From positions 1 to 5,159 of the forward strand of contig CALLAV010000073.1 in NCBI GenBank assembly GCA_938001995.1: DNA of 5,159 nucleotides, read 5' to 3'. This DNA comes from an uncultured Amylibacter sp. Its GTDB lineage: Bacteria > Pseudomonadota > Alphaproteobacteria > Rhodobacterales > Rhodobacteraceae. Made by a program: the position numbers and the translations under genes. The notes beneath the pieces are model-generated. The model saw nothing but the letters and a program-made list of their open reading frames with translations, made no database searches and was not told where the DNA came from. Below, in pieces: positions 1 to 5,159 of the stretch (position 1 is its first letter; every line of letters begins with the position of its first letter).

Positions 1-138
1 TGCACGGAAGCGGGGGCCGCAGTGTTTGACGCTAAGGGCTGCAAACCGATCTATAATTCAGCGGGTGCAAAAATTCCGGGCATGGTGGCCTGTGCGCCTG
101 CATTGCGTGCGCCTTTTCTGAAACACTTGGCGGTCTAG
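1..138 (+). CDS. C-terminal end of a CysQ/inositol monophosphatase-family phosphatase (partial)
   Basis: The first 45 codons are open in frame 1 and end at TAG 136-138; the start lies upstream of the window. The visible tail contains AGAAVFDAKGCKPIYNSAG followed by IPGMVACAPALRAPFL. This matches the C-terminal pattern of the inositol monophosphatase / 3'(2'),5'-bisphosphate nucleotidase (CysQ) superfamily: an AG-containing segment, a V-x-D-x-x-G-x-P-x-x-YN strand, then a (p)GMVAxxP-type strand and a short final helix. Family members are Mg2+-dependent cytoplasmic phosphatases; CysQ hydrolyses PAP to AMP and recycles the by-product of sulfate assimilation. The metal-binding motifs are upstream, so activity and exact substrate cannot be judged. 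The gene is co-directional with the waaA-like gene 40 bases downstream and may be co-transcribed with it. Family assignment is fairly likely; the CysQ subfamily is a guess. Confidence 0.6.
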   Translation, partial: CTEAGAAVFDAKGCKPIYNSAGAKIPGMVACAPALRAPFLKHLAV

Positions 139-167
139 CCCAAGCGTGGCATAAATCAGCATCCTAT

Positions 168-171
168 GGAG
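168..171 (+). promoter_or_regulatory. Shine-Dalgarno sequence of the waaA-like gene
   Basis: GGAG lies 7 bases before ATG 179. It supports this start in a gene whose N-terminus is unusual for the family. The ATG at 166 is in another frame and closes after seven codons. Confidence 0.6.
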
Positions 172-178
172 CCATCCT

Positions 179-1462
179 ATGCCGTCTAAAAGTCTTGGTG
201 AAACACTGTTGCACGGCGCAGCGCGGATAACAGAACCTTTGGCGCAGCACGATCTTGCGCGGCGCGTTGCCCGCGGAATCGAAGACGCCAGTCGGTCCCA
301 TGAACGGCGGGGCAAAACCGATATTGTGCGCCCTGATGGGCCGATAGTTTGGTTTCATGTCTTTGGGTTACAAGGCGCTCTGAACCTTGTTGGCGTCATA
401 CAGCAGATCCGCGAAGAGATGCCTGAAATCACCTGTCTCGTAACCACACAAGATCAAGTTCAAGACTTTGTGTTTGCCTTGCGTATGCCGGTGGGTGTGC
501 TGCATCAATACGCCCCTTTTGACAAACCTGCCGCGGTGGGACGGTTTCTGGAACATTGGTCCCCTGATCTGTGCGTGTGGGCAGATGATGCCTTGATGCC
601 AGTCCTGATTGGTGAAGTCTCGGAACGCAACATACCGTCGATTTTGGCAAATGTAGACAACATTGACCGCGCTAACCCTCAGTTCCGTTGGTTGCCAAGC
701 ATTGGCAAGCCTGTCCTGCGCAGGTTTGACCAGATTTTGGTTACAAACGATGTGGCGCAAAAGCAAATCAAACAGTTCGGTGCAGAGGCGACTGTTATGG
801 GGGTGTTACGCGAAGAGGCCCTTGCACTAACTCACGACGAAGCACGCCGCTCTGGCATGTCTAAGCGGTTGGACGGGCGGCCCGTTTGGCTGGCGACAAA
901 GGTCAGCGTGGATGAAATTGATCTTGTTTTGGATGCCCACAAAAAGGCATTGCGACAAACGCATCGGTTGGTTCTGATCGTTGTCCCAGCGGATCCTGAT
1001 GAAACAGAACGGGTCTGCAAAGGGTGTGACGCACTCGGACTACATTATAAAAACAGTAATGATCTTGAGGAGTTACCACCCCGAACCGATGTGATTGTGG
1101 CTAGGGGATTTGATGGTCTGGGCCTTTGGTATCAAATGGCGGCTGTCTGCTTTTTGGGCGGGTCTTTGACTGCGCATGGTGGTCATACTCCGCTTGAGGC
1201 CGCAAATCTGGGGTCAGCGATCATTCATGGACCGCATGTAGATAATTACGCTGACATTTACCTGCGTTTGCGCGATGCAGGTGCTGCAATTGAAGTGGCG
1301 TCTGTGGCGTCTTTGGTCGAGGCTGTGACGGAACTGGTAATCCCTGACCGCGCCGCTGCGATGGCCCACGCGGGTTGGATGATCAGCTCTGAAGGTGCAG
1401 ATGCGACGGATGCGCTGGTCGAGGCGATTTGGGAGCAGTATCCGATGGGGGCAGCGGAATGA
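179..1462 (+). CDS. waaA: WaaA/KdtA-like GT30 glycosyltransferase (3-deoxy-D-manno-octulosonic acid transferase family), divergent active site
   Basis: This 427-residue protein has the usual length of Kdo transferases, which transfer Kdo from CMP-Kdo to lipid IVA at the inner membrane. The N-terminal domain aligns from about residue 51 (RPDGPIVWFH, like the family's RPxGPxxWxH) through a rFLexWxPDLxVW strand at 123-134 and IPSILANVD at 152-160. The C-terminal domain is clear: VWLA at 236-239, a long helix ending DAH at 252-254, FLGGSLTAHGGHTPLEAA at 325-342 and HGPHVDNYADI near 350-360. The canonical VSVGE motif is FGLQG (62-66), so the catalytic Glu position is Gly66. ExExWPN is DDALMPV, STHxGEE is KVSVDEI (241-247), PRH is PAD (270-272), and GGHNPLE is GGHTPLE. 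No hydrophobic N-terminal anchor is visible. Adjacency and ATGA overlap with lpxK support a lipid A role. It may be a specialised or inactive paralogue, so the symbol marks family membership, not proven activity. Confidence 0.82.
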   Translation: MPSKSLGETLLHGAARITEPLAQHDLARRVARGIEDASRSHERRGKTDIVRPDGPIVWFHVFGLQGALNLVGVIQQIREEMPEITCLVTTQDQVQDFVFALRMPVGVLHQYAPFDKPAAVGRFLEHWSPDLCVWADDALMPVLIGEVSERNIPSILANVDNIDRANPQFRWLPSIGKPVLRRFDQILVTNDVAQKQIKQFGAEATVMGVLREEALALTHDEARRSGMSKRLDGRPVWLATKVSVDEIDLVLDAHKKALRQTHRLVLIVVPADPDETERVCKGCDALGLHYKNSNDLEELPPRTDVIVARGFDGLGLWYQMAAVCFLGGSLTAHGGHTPLEAANLGSAIIHGPHVDNYADIYLRLRDAGAAIEVASVASLVEAVTELVIPDRAAAMAHAGWMISSEGADATDALVEAIWEQYPMGAAE

Positions 1463-2457
1463 GGGCGCCTGCGTTTTGGTTCAATCCACCTGCGAAACCT
1501 GGCTTCTGGCCACGCGTTTTACACCCCCTGTCGATTCTATGGCGCGCGATCAGCGATCGTCGGCAAAAGCGTGGCAAACACTTGCGTGTGTCCGTGCCCG
1601 TGGTTTGTGTGGGCAACATCAATGTTGGCGGAACTGGTAAGACCCCAACGGTGATCAAACTTCTATCTGTGTTCAACGCTTTAGGCATCGCGGCGCATGT
1701 AGTTTCGAAAGGCTATGGCGGTTCAACCAAGGGACCGTTGCGCGTCGATGAAGTCACCCATACTGCAAGTGATGTGGGTGACGAGCCGCTATTGATTGCC
1801 GCCTTTGGGCCTTGCTGGGTTGCAAAAGACCGCGCCGCTGGGGCGCAAGCCGCGATTTCAGCGGGGGCAGAGGTTTTGATCCTTGATGATGGGATGCAGA
1901 ATCCTGATTTGATAAAAGACTTCACAATCATGGTTGTGGATGCAGGCGTTGGTTTTGGCAATGAACGGCTGTTGCCCGCAGGCCCTTTGCGACAGGGCGT
2001 TTCGGATGGGTTGGTCGTTGCGGACATGGTTCTGAGCATCGGGCCGCGCTCGTCGCAGGATGTATTTTCCAAACGTTTCAAGGGAACAGAAGATGTTCCG
2101 CATGTGCGCGCAGCGTTGGAACCTTTGCAAACTGGGATGCTGTGGCACGATTTGCGGGCCTTTGCTTTTGCAGGGATTGGGCGGCCTGAAAAATTCTTTG
2201 AAACACTGCGCGATACAGGTGCGAGCGTCGTTGCAACACGATCTTTTGGAGATCATGAAACGCTATCGGGCAAGCTGTTGCGGCGTATGGAAATCGAAGC
2301 CGCGCAAATGGGTGCACAGATGGTTACGACCGAGAAAGACGCGGTTCGTTTACCAAAGGCGTGGCGACAAAAGGTTATTACCCTGCCTGTGCGCTTGGAG
2401 GTTGAAGACGAAGAGACCGTTGTGGAGGCAATGTCAGCTCTAATAAAGGCTCGTTAG
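1459..2457 (+). CDS. lpxK: Tetraacyldisaccharide 4'-kinase LpxK
   Basis: LpxK phosphorylates the 4' position of the tetraacylated disaccharide-1-phosphate with ATP to give lipid IVA, at the cytoplasmic face of the inner membrane. The 332-residue product has the full motif set: Walker A GNINVGGTGKTP at 52-63, SKGYGG at 83-88 (usually SRGYGG), VGDEP at 106-110, the catalytic DDG at 143-145 with QN at 147-148, PAGPLR at 173-178, FAGIGRPEKFF at 237-247, DH at 265-266, and TTEKDAVR at 290-297. The N-terminal stretch to about residue 30 (MRAPAFWF, then HPLSILWRAI) fits the membrane-associating N-terminal helix of the family. ATG 1459 is chosen because it overlaps the waaA-like stop as ATGA and gives the typical MRAPAFWF start. 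An in-frame ATG at 1429 would add ten unconserved residues inside the upstream gene. The coupling implies translation from the same mRNA. All core motifs are intact, so it should be active. Confidence 0.95.
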   Translation: MRAPAFWFNPPAKPGFWPRVLHPLSILWRAISDRRQKRGKHLRVSVPVVCVGNINVGGTGKTPTVIKLLSVFNALGIAAHVVSKGYGGSTKGPLRVDEVTHTASDVGDEPLLIAAFGPCWVAKDRAAGAQAAISAGAEVLILDDGMQNPDLIKDFTIMVVDAGVGFGNERLLPAGPLRQGVSDGLVVADMVLSIGPRSSQDVFSKRFKGTEDVPHVRAALEPLQTGMLWHDLRAFAFAGIGRPEKFFETLRDTGASVVATRSFGDHETLSGKLLRRMEIEAAQMGAQMVTTEKDAVRLPKAWRQKVITLPVRLEVEDEETVVEAMSALIKAR

Positions 2458-2891
2458 TCTTCTAAGTACATGAAGGTGGCTGTCGCCAGGGCGGCAGGTT
2501 TCGATGCGCCCTTGGACTGAATCGTCAAACGGCAAGTGGCGAGTTTTCGTCCATTGCTTTCGATATCCACCGTCACATTGGTGTCACCCATTGGCAGCGG
2601 CCGCAGGTAGTTAACAGACAGATCTACAGTTGTGCAGTTCCTAAACCGACCGTTTGCACCTGCCAATGCGATGACAGTTGCCGTGTCCGCCGCGGCAGCG
2701 ATGGCTTGCCCACAGATCAGCCCTGCACCTGGCCCACCGCGCAGCGCAAGTGAATCGTTGGCGGGCAGGCTAAAGGTTGCTTGGGTTTTGCTGAACGACG
2801 TAGGTGTAAGATTTTGTTGTAAAACCCAAGGAGCAAATGCCTCTGCCAAAAGGGTTTTGCCGTCTTCGATTGAAAAGCCAGTTTCTGACAT
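2454..2891 (-). CDS. PaaI-type hotdog-fold acyl-CoA thioesterase
   Basis: The 145-residue protein has the single-domain hotdog pattern of PaaI/YbgC-like thioesterases, which hydrolyse acyl- or aryl-CoA esters in the cytoplasm, usually as homotetramers. The core helix is CGQAIAAAADTA at 60-71; Gly61 and Asp69 keep the 8-residue spacing of the oxyanion glycine and catalytic acid of the family. Next come the strand TTVDLSVNYLRP at 87-98, a short turn with GDT, and GRKLATCRLTIQ at 114-125, then the closing strand ATATFMYLED. The usual HGG is CGQ. ATG at 2891 is preferred over an in-frame ATG at 2975 because GGGGGAAAC directly precedes it and the longer form would overlap the divergent regulator gene. 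Its stop interlocks with the lpxK stop. It faces a PaaX-like regulator gene, which suggests a CoA-ester catabolic role. It may clear stalled CoA intermediates, as proposed for PaaI; the substrate is unknown. Confidence 0.85.
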   Translation of the reverse strand: MSETGFSIEDGKTLLAEAFAPWVLQQNLTPTSFSKTQATFSLPANDSLALRGGPGAGLICGQAIAAAADTATVIALAGANGRFRNCTTVDLSVNYLRPLPMGDTNVTVDIESNGRKLATCRLTIQSKGASKPAALATATFMYLED

Positions 2892-2935
2892 GTTTCCCCC
2901 GTGGTGATCTTGATAATTCGCGGTATAGTGGAAGC
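2892..2935. promoter_or_regulatory. Divergent promoter/operator region between the thioesterase and paaX-like genes
   Basis: Only 44 bases separate the two divergent start codons, so both core promoters and any operator must sit here or reach into the genes. For the + strand gene there are two -10-like hexamers: GATAAT at 2912-2917, and TATAGT at 2924-2929, which would start transcription at or next to the ATG. Neither has a good -35 at 16-18 bases; CTGACA at 2885-2890 is 21 bases from the first. An imperfect dyad runs over 2913-2926 (ATA, CG in the centre, TAT). For a PaaX-family repressor, an autoregulatory site placed here would be expected. The region's role is well supported by gene orientation; the individual boxes are weak. 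Confidence 0.5.
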
Positions 2936-3700
2936 ATGACGCAGGGGACCCTTCAGAGCAAGCAAGCGATTGCACGTTTGGTGGAATTGGACCGCCTGCG
3001 CGTGTGGTCCGTTGTGATTACCATCTTTGGGGATGCTGTTGTGGAACGCGGCGGCGTTGTCGCATCGTCCACCTTGGCAGCGTTGATTGCAGAAATGGGG
3101 ATCAAGCCAGAGGCGTTTCGTGTGGCTATGTCGCGCCTGACCAAAGACGGTTGGGTCGAGCGCACAAAACAAGGTCGGCTTAGCTTTTATCAGCTTTCAC
3201 AAAAAGGTGCAGCGGTGTTTGGACCAGCGACCGAACGGATTTACGCCAAAGCCGCAGGTACAGCAGAGGGTTGGCGACTGGTGGTTGTGAAAGGCGCCGT
3301 AGAAGACGCGCCAGAGGACGCGGTCGTTTTGGGCGGGCGGGCGTATCTGACGCAATCGGTGGAAGAAGTTGGCGATGCTGTCGTCATGTCCGGTACGATT
3401 GAAACGCTGCCTGATTGGGCTAAAACGCGGATCGGCCCAAAGGAAGTTGGTGACGGATACCTAGATTTACTTGCGGTGTTGCAGGACATTTCCGCTGAGG
3501 GCGCGACGCCTTTAGAAGCCGCAACGCTTCGTTGTCTGATTGTTCACCAATGGCGGCGTTTGGTTCTGCGCCACGGCGACTTGCCACTGTCATTTTTCCC
3601 AGTGGATTGGCGTGGAGAGGACTGTCGTGCGCTTGTGCATCACTTATTGGCGGATTTGGCCCCTGCTGCCGATGCGTGGTTCGATAGCGAGATACCGTAA
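2936..3700 (+). CDS. PaaX-family transcriptional regulator
   Basis: The 254-residue protein resembles PaaX, the repressor of aerobic phenylacetate degradation genes that responds to phenylacetyl-CoA in E. coli. An N-terminal winged helix-turn-helix spans about residues 20-88: RVWSVVITIFGDAVVERGG, the TLAALIAEMGIKPEAFRVAMSRL helix pair, then DGWVERTKQGRLSFYQLS as the wing. The middle domain carries EGWRLVVVKGA. The PaaX C-terminal signature is clear at 204-249: HQWRRLVLRHGDLP, FFPVDWRGEDCRAL and AADAWF. It is shorter than E. coli PaaX (about 316 residues). ATG 2936 is chosen because the protein then starts just before the HTH; a longer form from 2837 would overlap the divergent thioesterase gene. 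The upstream GGAAG sits too close to the ATG for a good ribosome site, so the transcript may be leaderless or nearly so. Its targets are probably the flanking genes. The family is solid; the effector is unknown. Confidence 0.88.
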   Translation: MTQGTLQSKQAIARLVELDRLRVWSVVITIFGDAVVERGGVVASSTLAALIAEMGIKPEAFRVAMSRLTKDGWVERTKQGRLSFYQLSQKGAAVFGPATERIYAKAAGTAEGWRLVVVKGAVEDAPEDAVVLGGRAYLTQSVEEVGDAVVMSGTIETLPDWAKTRIGPKEVGDGYLDLLAVLQDISAEGATPLEAATLRCLIVHQWRRLVLRHGDLPLSFFPVDWRGEDCRALVHHLLADLAPAADAWFDSEIP

Positions 3701-3713
3701 ACTGTCGCAGTTT
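3699..3713 (+). terminator. Weak hairpin over the stop codon of the paaX-like gene
   Basis: AAACTG and CAGTTT form a perfect 6-bp stem with a TCG loop, starting inside the TAA stop. The T run that follows overlaps the stem and is only four bases long, so as an intrinsic terminator it is poor. It may attenuate read-through into the aminotransferase gene or may be chance. Confidence 0.25.
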
Positions 3714-3730
3714 TGGGAATTGCCTTGTGC

Positions 3731-3758
3731 TTGACCCCTGCGGCCCTAGCTTAGCGCG
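3731..3758 (+). promoter_or_regulatory. Possible promoter of the aminotransferase operon
   Basis: The 80-base gap after the regulator gene contains CTTGACC (TTGACC at 3731-3736), a good -35 match. The expected -10 position (about 3752-3758, TAGCGCG) is poor, with at best TAGCGC at a 15-base spacing. An independent promoter here is plausible because the gap is long for this compact region, but the -10 makes the call weak. Confidence 0.3.
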
Positions 3759-3768
3759 AAACACTTTT

Positions 3769-3773
3769 AGGAG
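3769..3773 (+). promoter_or_regulatory. Strong Shine-Dalgarno of the aminotransferase gene
   Basis: AGGAG lies 7 bases before ATG 3781. It decides this start over the in-frame GTG at 3727, which would add 18 residues translated from the intergenic region. Confidence 0.8.
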
Positions 3774-3780
3774 ACGGCTT

Positions 3781-4899
3781 ATGAACTCGATTGTTGACCC
3801 AGATGGTTTGATGGAATTTTCCGTGGTCTTTACGGACCGATCACTCAACCACATGAGCAAGGCGTTCCAGTCGGTTATGCTCGATATCAACTGGATGCTG
3901 AAAGAAGTTTACAACGCGGACGGCGTAGCGATTGTGCCAGGTGGCGGGACCTATGGCATGGAAGCGGTGGCGCGTCAGTTTGCAGATGGTAAAAAGGTGA
4001 TGATCCTTCGCAACGGATGGTTCTCCTATCGCTGGACGCAGATTTTTGAAGCGAGTGGTATCGCGGAATCTGAAACGGTGATGAAAGCGCGGCGCACCGC
4101 GAATGCGACAGCGTCCCCGTTTGCCCCTGCTCCGATTGATGAGGTTGTGGCGAAGATTCACGAAGAACAACCCGATGTGGTTTTTGCGCCCCATGTGGAA
4201 ACGTCAAGCGGGATGATCCTGCCCGACGATTACATCAAGGCCGTGACGGATGCTGTTCACACCTATGGCGGGCTGTTCGTTCTGGACTGTATCGCGTCTG
4301 GCTGTGCGTGGGTTGATATGAAAGCGGTTGGTGCGGATGTGCTGATCTCGGCGCCGCAAAAGGGCTGGTCTGCGTCTCCGTCAGCTGGGCTGGTGATGAT
4401 GTCGGATCATGCGCTGGGCAAGATTGGTGAAACGCAATCGAGCAGTTTTGCGGTGGATTTGGGCAAATGGTATTCGATCATGCAAGCCTATGAAAACGGG
4501 GGTCATGCCTATCACGCGACGATGCCGACGGATGCACTGCGCAGCTTTCGCGACACGATGGTTGAAACCAAGGAATACGGGTTCGATAAAGTGCGCGACG
4601 AGCAGTTGGAATTGGGTGCGAAGGTACGTGCGTTGTTGGCGGAAAAGGGCATCGTTTCGGTCGCCGCTGACGGCTTTGGTGCGCCCGGTGTTGTGGTGTC
4701 TTATACCGATGATCCTGCGATCCAGAACGGTAGCAAGTTTGCCGCCGAAGGCATGCAAATCGCGGCAGGTGTGCCGTTGATGTGTGACGAGCCAGAGGAT
4801 TACAAATCGTTCCGGTTGGGCCTTTTCGGGCTCGATAAGTTGCATGATGTGGATGGGGCGGTTACCAAGTTGCGAAAGGCGTTAGACGCCGTTTTGTAA
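3781..4899 (+). CDS. Class V PLP-dependent aminotransferase (alanine/serine-glyoxylate aminotransferase-like)
   Basis: The 372-residue protein has the fold-type I, class V layout of alanine-glyoxylate, serine-glyoxylate and serine-pyruvate aminotransferases. The cofactor phosphate loop is PGGGTYGMEA at 53-62. NGWFSYRW at 78-85 corresponds to the NGxFGxR-type segment. HVETSSGMI at 138-146 matches the hxESSTG motif. LDCIASGC at 168-175 supplies Asp169, which pairs with the PLP ring nitrogen. The Schiff-base lysine is Lys194 in SAPQKGWSASPSAGLVM. Arg345 in SFRLGLFG is the likely substrate carboxylate anchor, equivalent to the RIGxxG arginine of AGT. All catalytic residues are present, so activity is expected; the amino donor and acceptor are not deducible. 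The gene is followed after 13 bases by an enoyl-CoA hydratase-type gene with its own ribosome site, which points to an operon. A role in catabolism of an amino-bearing acid that then enters beta-oxidation-like steps is inference. It lies downstream of, and may be controlled by, the PaaX-like regulator. Confidence 0.85.
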   Translation: MNSIVDPDGLMEFSVVFTDRSLNHMSKAFQSVMLDINWMLKEVYNADGVAIVPGGGTYGMEAVARQFADGKKVMILRNGWFSYRWTQIFEASGIAESETVMKARRTANATASPFAPAPIDEVVAKIHEEQPDVVFAPHVETSSGMILPDDYIKAVTDAVHTYGGLFVLDCIASGCAWVDMKAVGADVLISAPQKGWSASPSAGLVMMSDHALGKIGETQSSSFAVDLGKWYSIMQAYENGGHAYHATMPTDALRSFRDTMVETKEYGFDKVRDEQLELGAKVRALLAEKGIVSVAADGFGAPGVVVSYTDDPAIQNGSKFAAEGMQIAAGVPLMCDEPEDYKSFRLGLFGLDKLHDVDGAVTKLRKALDAVL

Positions 4900-4900
4900 A

Positions 4901-4904
4901 AGGA
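4901..4904 (+). promoter_or_regulatory. Shine-Dalgarno of the enoyl-CoA hydratase-type gene
   Basis: AGGA lies 8 bases before ATG 4913, just after the aminotransferase stop. It fixes the start of the last gene and supports co-transcription with its own initiation site. Confidence 0.7.
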
Positions 4905-4912
4905 AGACCCAC

Positions 4913-5159
4913 ATGAATGCCGTGACGATTGAGATTGAAAATGAAATCGCGATTGTCACGGTGGATAATCCACCCGTGAATGCGCTGGGCCATGCGGTGC
5001 GTGTTGGGATTGCCGATTCGGTGGCAGCGACGGATGCCAATGACGCGGTTAAGGCGGTTGTTCTGATCGCTTCTGGGCGCACATTTATGGCGGGTGCGGA
5101 TATCTCCGAATTTGGCAAACCCTTGGCAGAGCCGGGGCTGCCGGATGTTGTTCTGATGA
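4913..5159 (+). CDS. Enoyl-CoA hydratase / 3-hydroxyacyl-CoA dehydrogenase-type protein (N-terminal part, partial)
   Basis: Eighty-two codons are visible before the window ends. The start MNAVTIEIENEIAIVTVDNPPVNAL is the first strand and loop of the crotonase (enoyl-CoA hydratase/isomerase) fold, with PPVNAL at 20-25. The helix and strand through AVKAVVLIASGR follow, then TFMAGADISEF at 57-67. AGAD(I) at 60-64 is the oxyanion-hole loop that binds the acyl-CoA thioester carbonyl. The FGKPLAEPGLPDV tail at 67-79 is typical of the long bifunctional enzymes (hydratase plus NAD-dependent 3-hydroxyacyl-CoA dehydrogenase, FadJ / peroxisomal MFE-like) rather than stand-alone hydratases; this is a recalled family trait, not proven here. 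The catalytic glutamates and any dehydrogenase domain lie downstream. It would carry out hydration and possibly oxidation in a beta-oxidation-type sequence. It appears to be in an operon with the aminotransferase. Confidence 0.82.
   Translation, partial: MNAVTIEIENEIAIVTVDNPPVNALGHAVRVGIADSVAATDANDAVKAVVLIASGRTFMAGADISEFGKPLAEPGLPDVVLM

Noticed and set aside
368..766. A long open frame on the - strand inside the waaA-like gene
   Set aside because: It lies wholly antisense to a well-supported gene, has no recognisable domain and no convincing ribosome site; it is a shadow of the + strand codon bias.
1429..1458. Earlier ATG for lpxK at 1429
   Set aside because: It would add ten unconserved residues encoded inside the upstream gene; the ATGA overlap at 1459 gives the expected N-terminus.
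1713..2256. Open frames on the - strand inside lpxK
   Set aside because: They are antisense to intact LpxK motifs, and the translations are rich in Arg, Ser and Cys with no family pattern.
2910..2929. TTGATA and TATAGT as a -35/-10 promoter pair
   Set aside because: The spacing is only 8 bases, far below the 16-18 needed.
2837..2935. Longer N-terminus of the PaaX-like regulator from ATG 2837
   Set aside because: The extension overlaps the divergent thioesterase gene and its control region and does not resemble PaaX; ATG 2936 starts just before the winged helix.
2717..3172. A 151-codon - strand frame across the divergent region
   Set aside because: It runs antisense to the regulator's DNA-binding domain and out of frame through the thioesterase gene, with no domain features.
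4381..4845. A 154-codon - strand frame inside the aminotransferase gene
   Set aside because: It is antisense to the conserved PLP-lysine and carboxylate-anchor regions, and the translation is His/Arg rich without a family pattern.
1..5159. Mobile elements, CRISPR repeats, tRNA or rRNA genes, riboswitches
   Set aside because: No terminal inverted repeats, transposase motifs, regularly spaced repeats or structured-RNA signatures were seen by eye; nearly all sequence is accounted for by protein genes.

Overview
The window reads as ordinary chromosome of an alphaproteobacterium, most likely a marine Rhodobacteraceae (Roseobacter group) with moderate GC. This rests on the style of the predicted proteins (LpxK opening MRAPAFWF, its DDGxQNP motif), on the Shine-Dalgarno-led, tightly packed genes, and on the gene order. 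No database search was possible. Coding density is very high. There is no mobile element, tRNA, rRNA or CRISPR array, and no gene-free stretch longer than about 80 bases.

Left part (1-2457, all + strand): the 3' end of a CysQ/inositol-monophosphatase-like phosphatase gene, then a waaA (kdtA)-like GT30 glycosyltransferase gene and lpxK. The last two overlap by ATGA and are probably translationally coupled. Together they are a lipid A / Kdo segment of outer-membrane biosynthesis: LpxK phosphorylates the 4' position of the disaccharide precursor, and WaaA normally adds Kdo next. The WaaA-like protein keeps the GT30 fold signature at its C-terminal domain but has lost almost every canonical active-site motif, including the catalytic glutamate. 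This is the most unusual observation in the window.

Centre (2454-3700): a small hotdog-fold (PaaI-type) thioesterase gene on the - strand converges on lpxK, with the two stop codons interlocked. It diverges from a PaaX-family transcriptional regulator gene across a 44-base intergenic region, which must hold both promoters and probably the operator.

Right part (3781-5159, + strand): a complete class V PLP-dependent aminotransferase gene with a strong Shine-Dalgarno sequence, followed after 13 bases by the 5' end of an enoyl-CoA hydratase / 3-hydroxyacyl-CoA dehydrogenase-type gene that runs off the window. The thioesterase, the PaaX-like regulator, the aminotransferase and the enoyl-CoA hydratase look like the edge of a CoA-thioester catabolic cluster (phenylacetate-type or another aromatic or amino-acid-derived acid). 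The substrate cannot be fixed from this window.

No clearly new biological system is visible. The best leads are the catalytically divergent WaaA homologue and the uncharacterised aminotransferase-hydratase pair beside a PaaX regulator.
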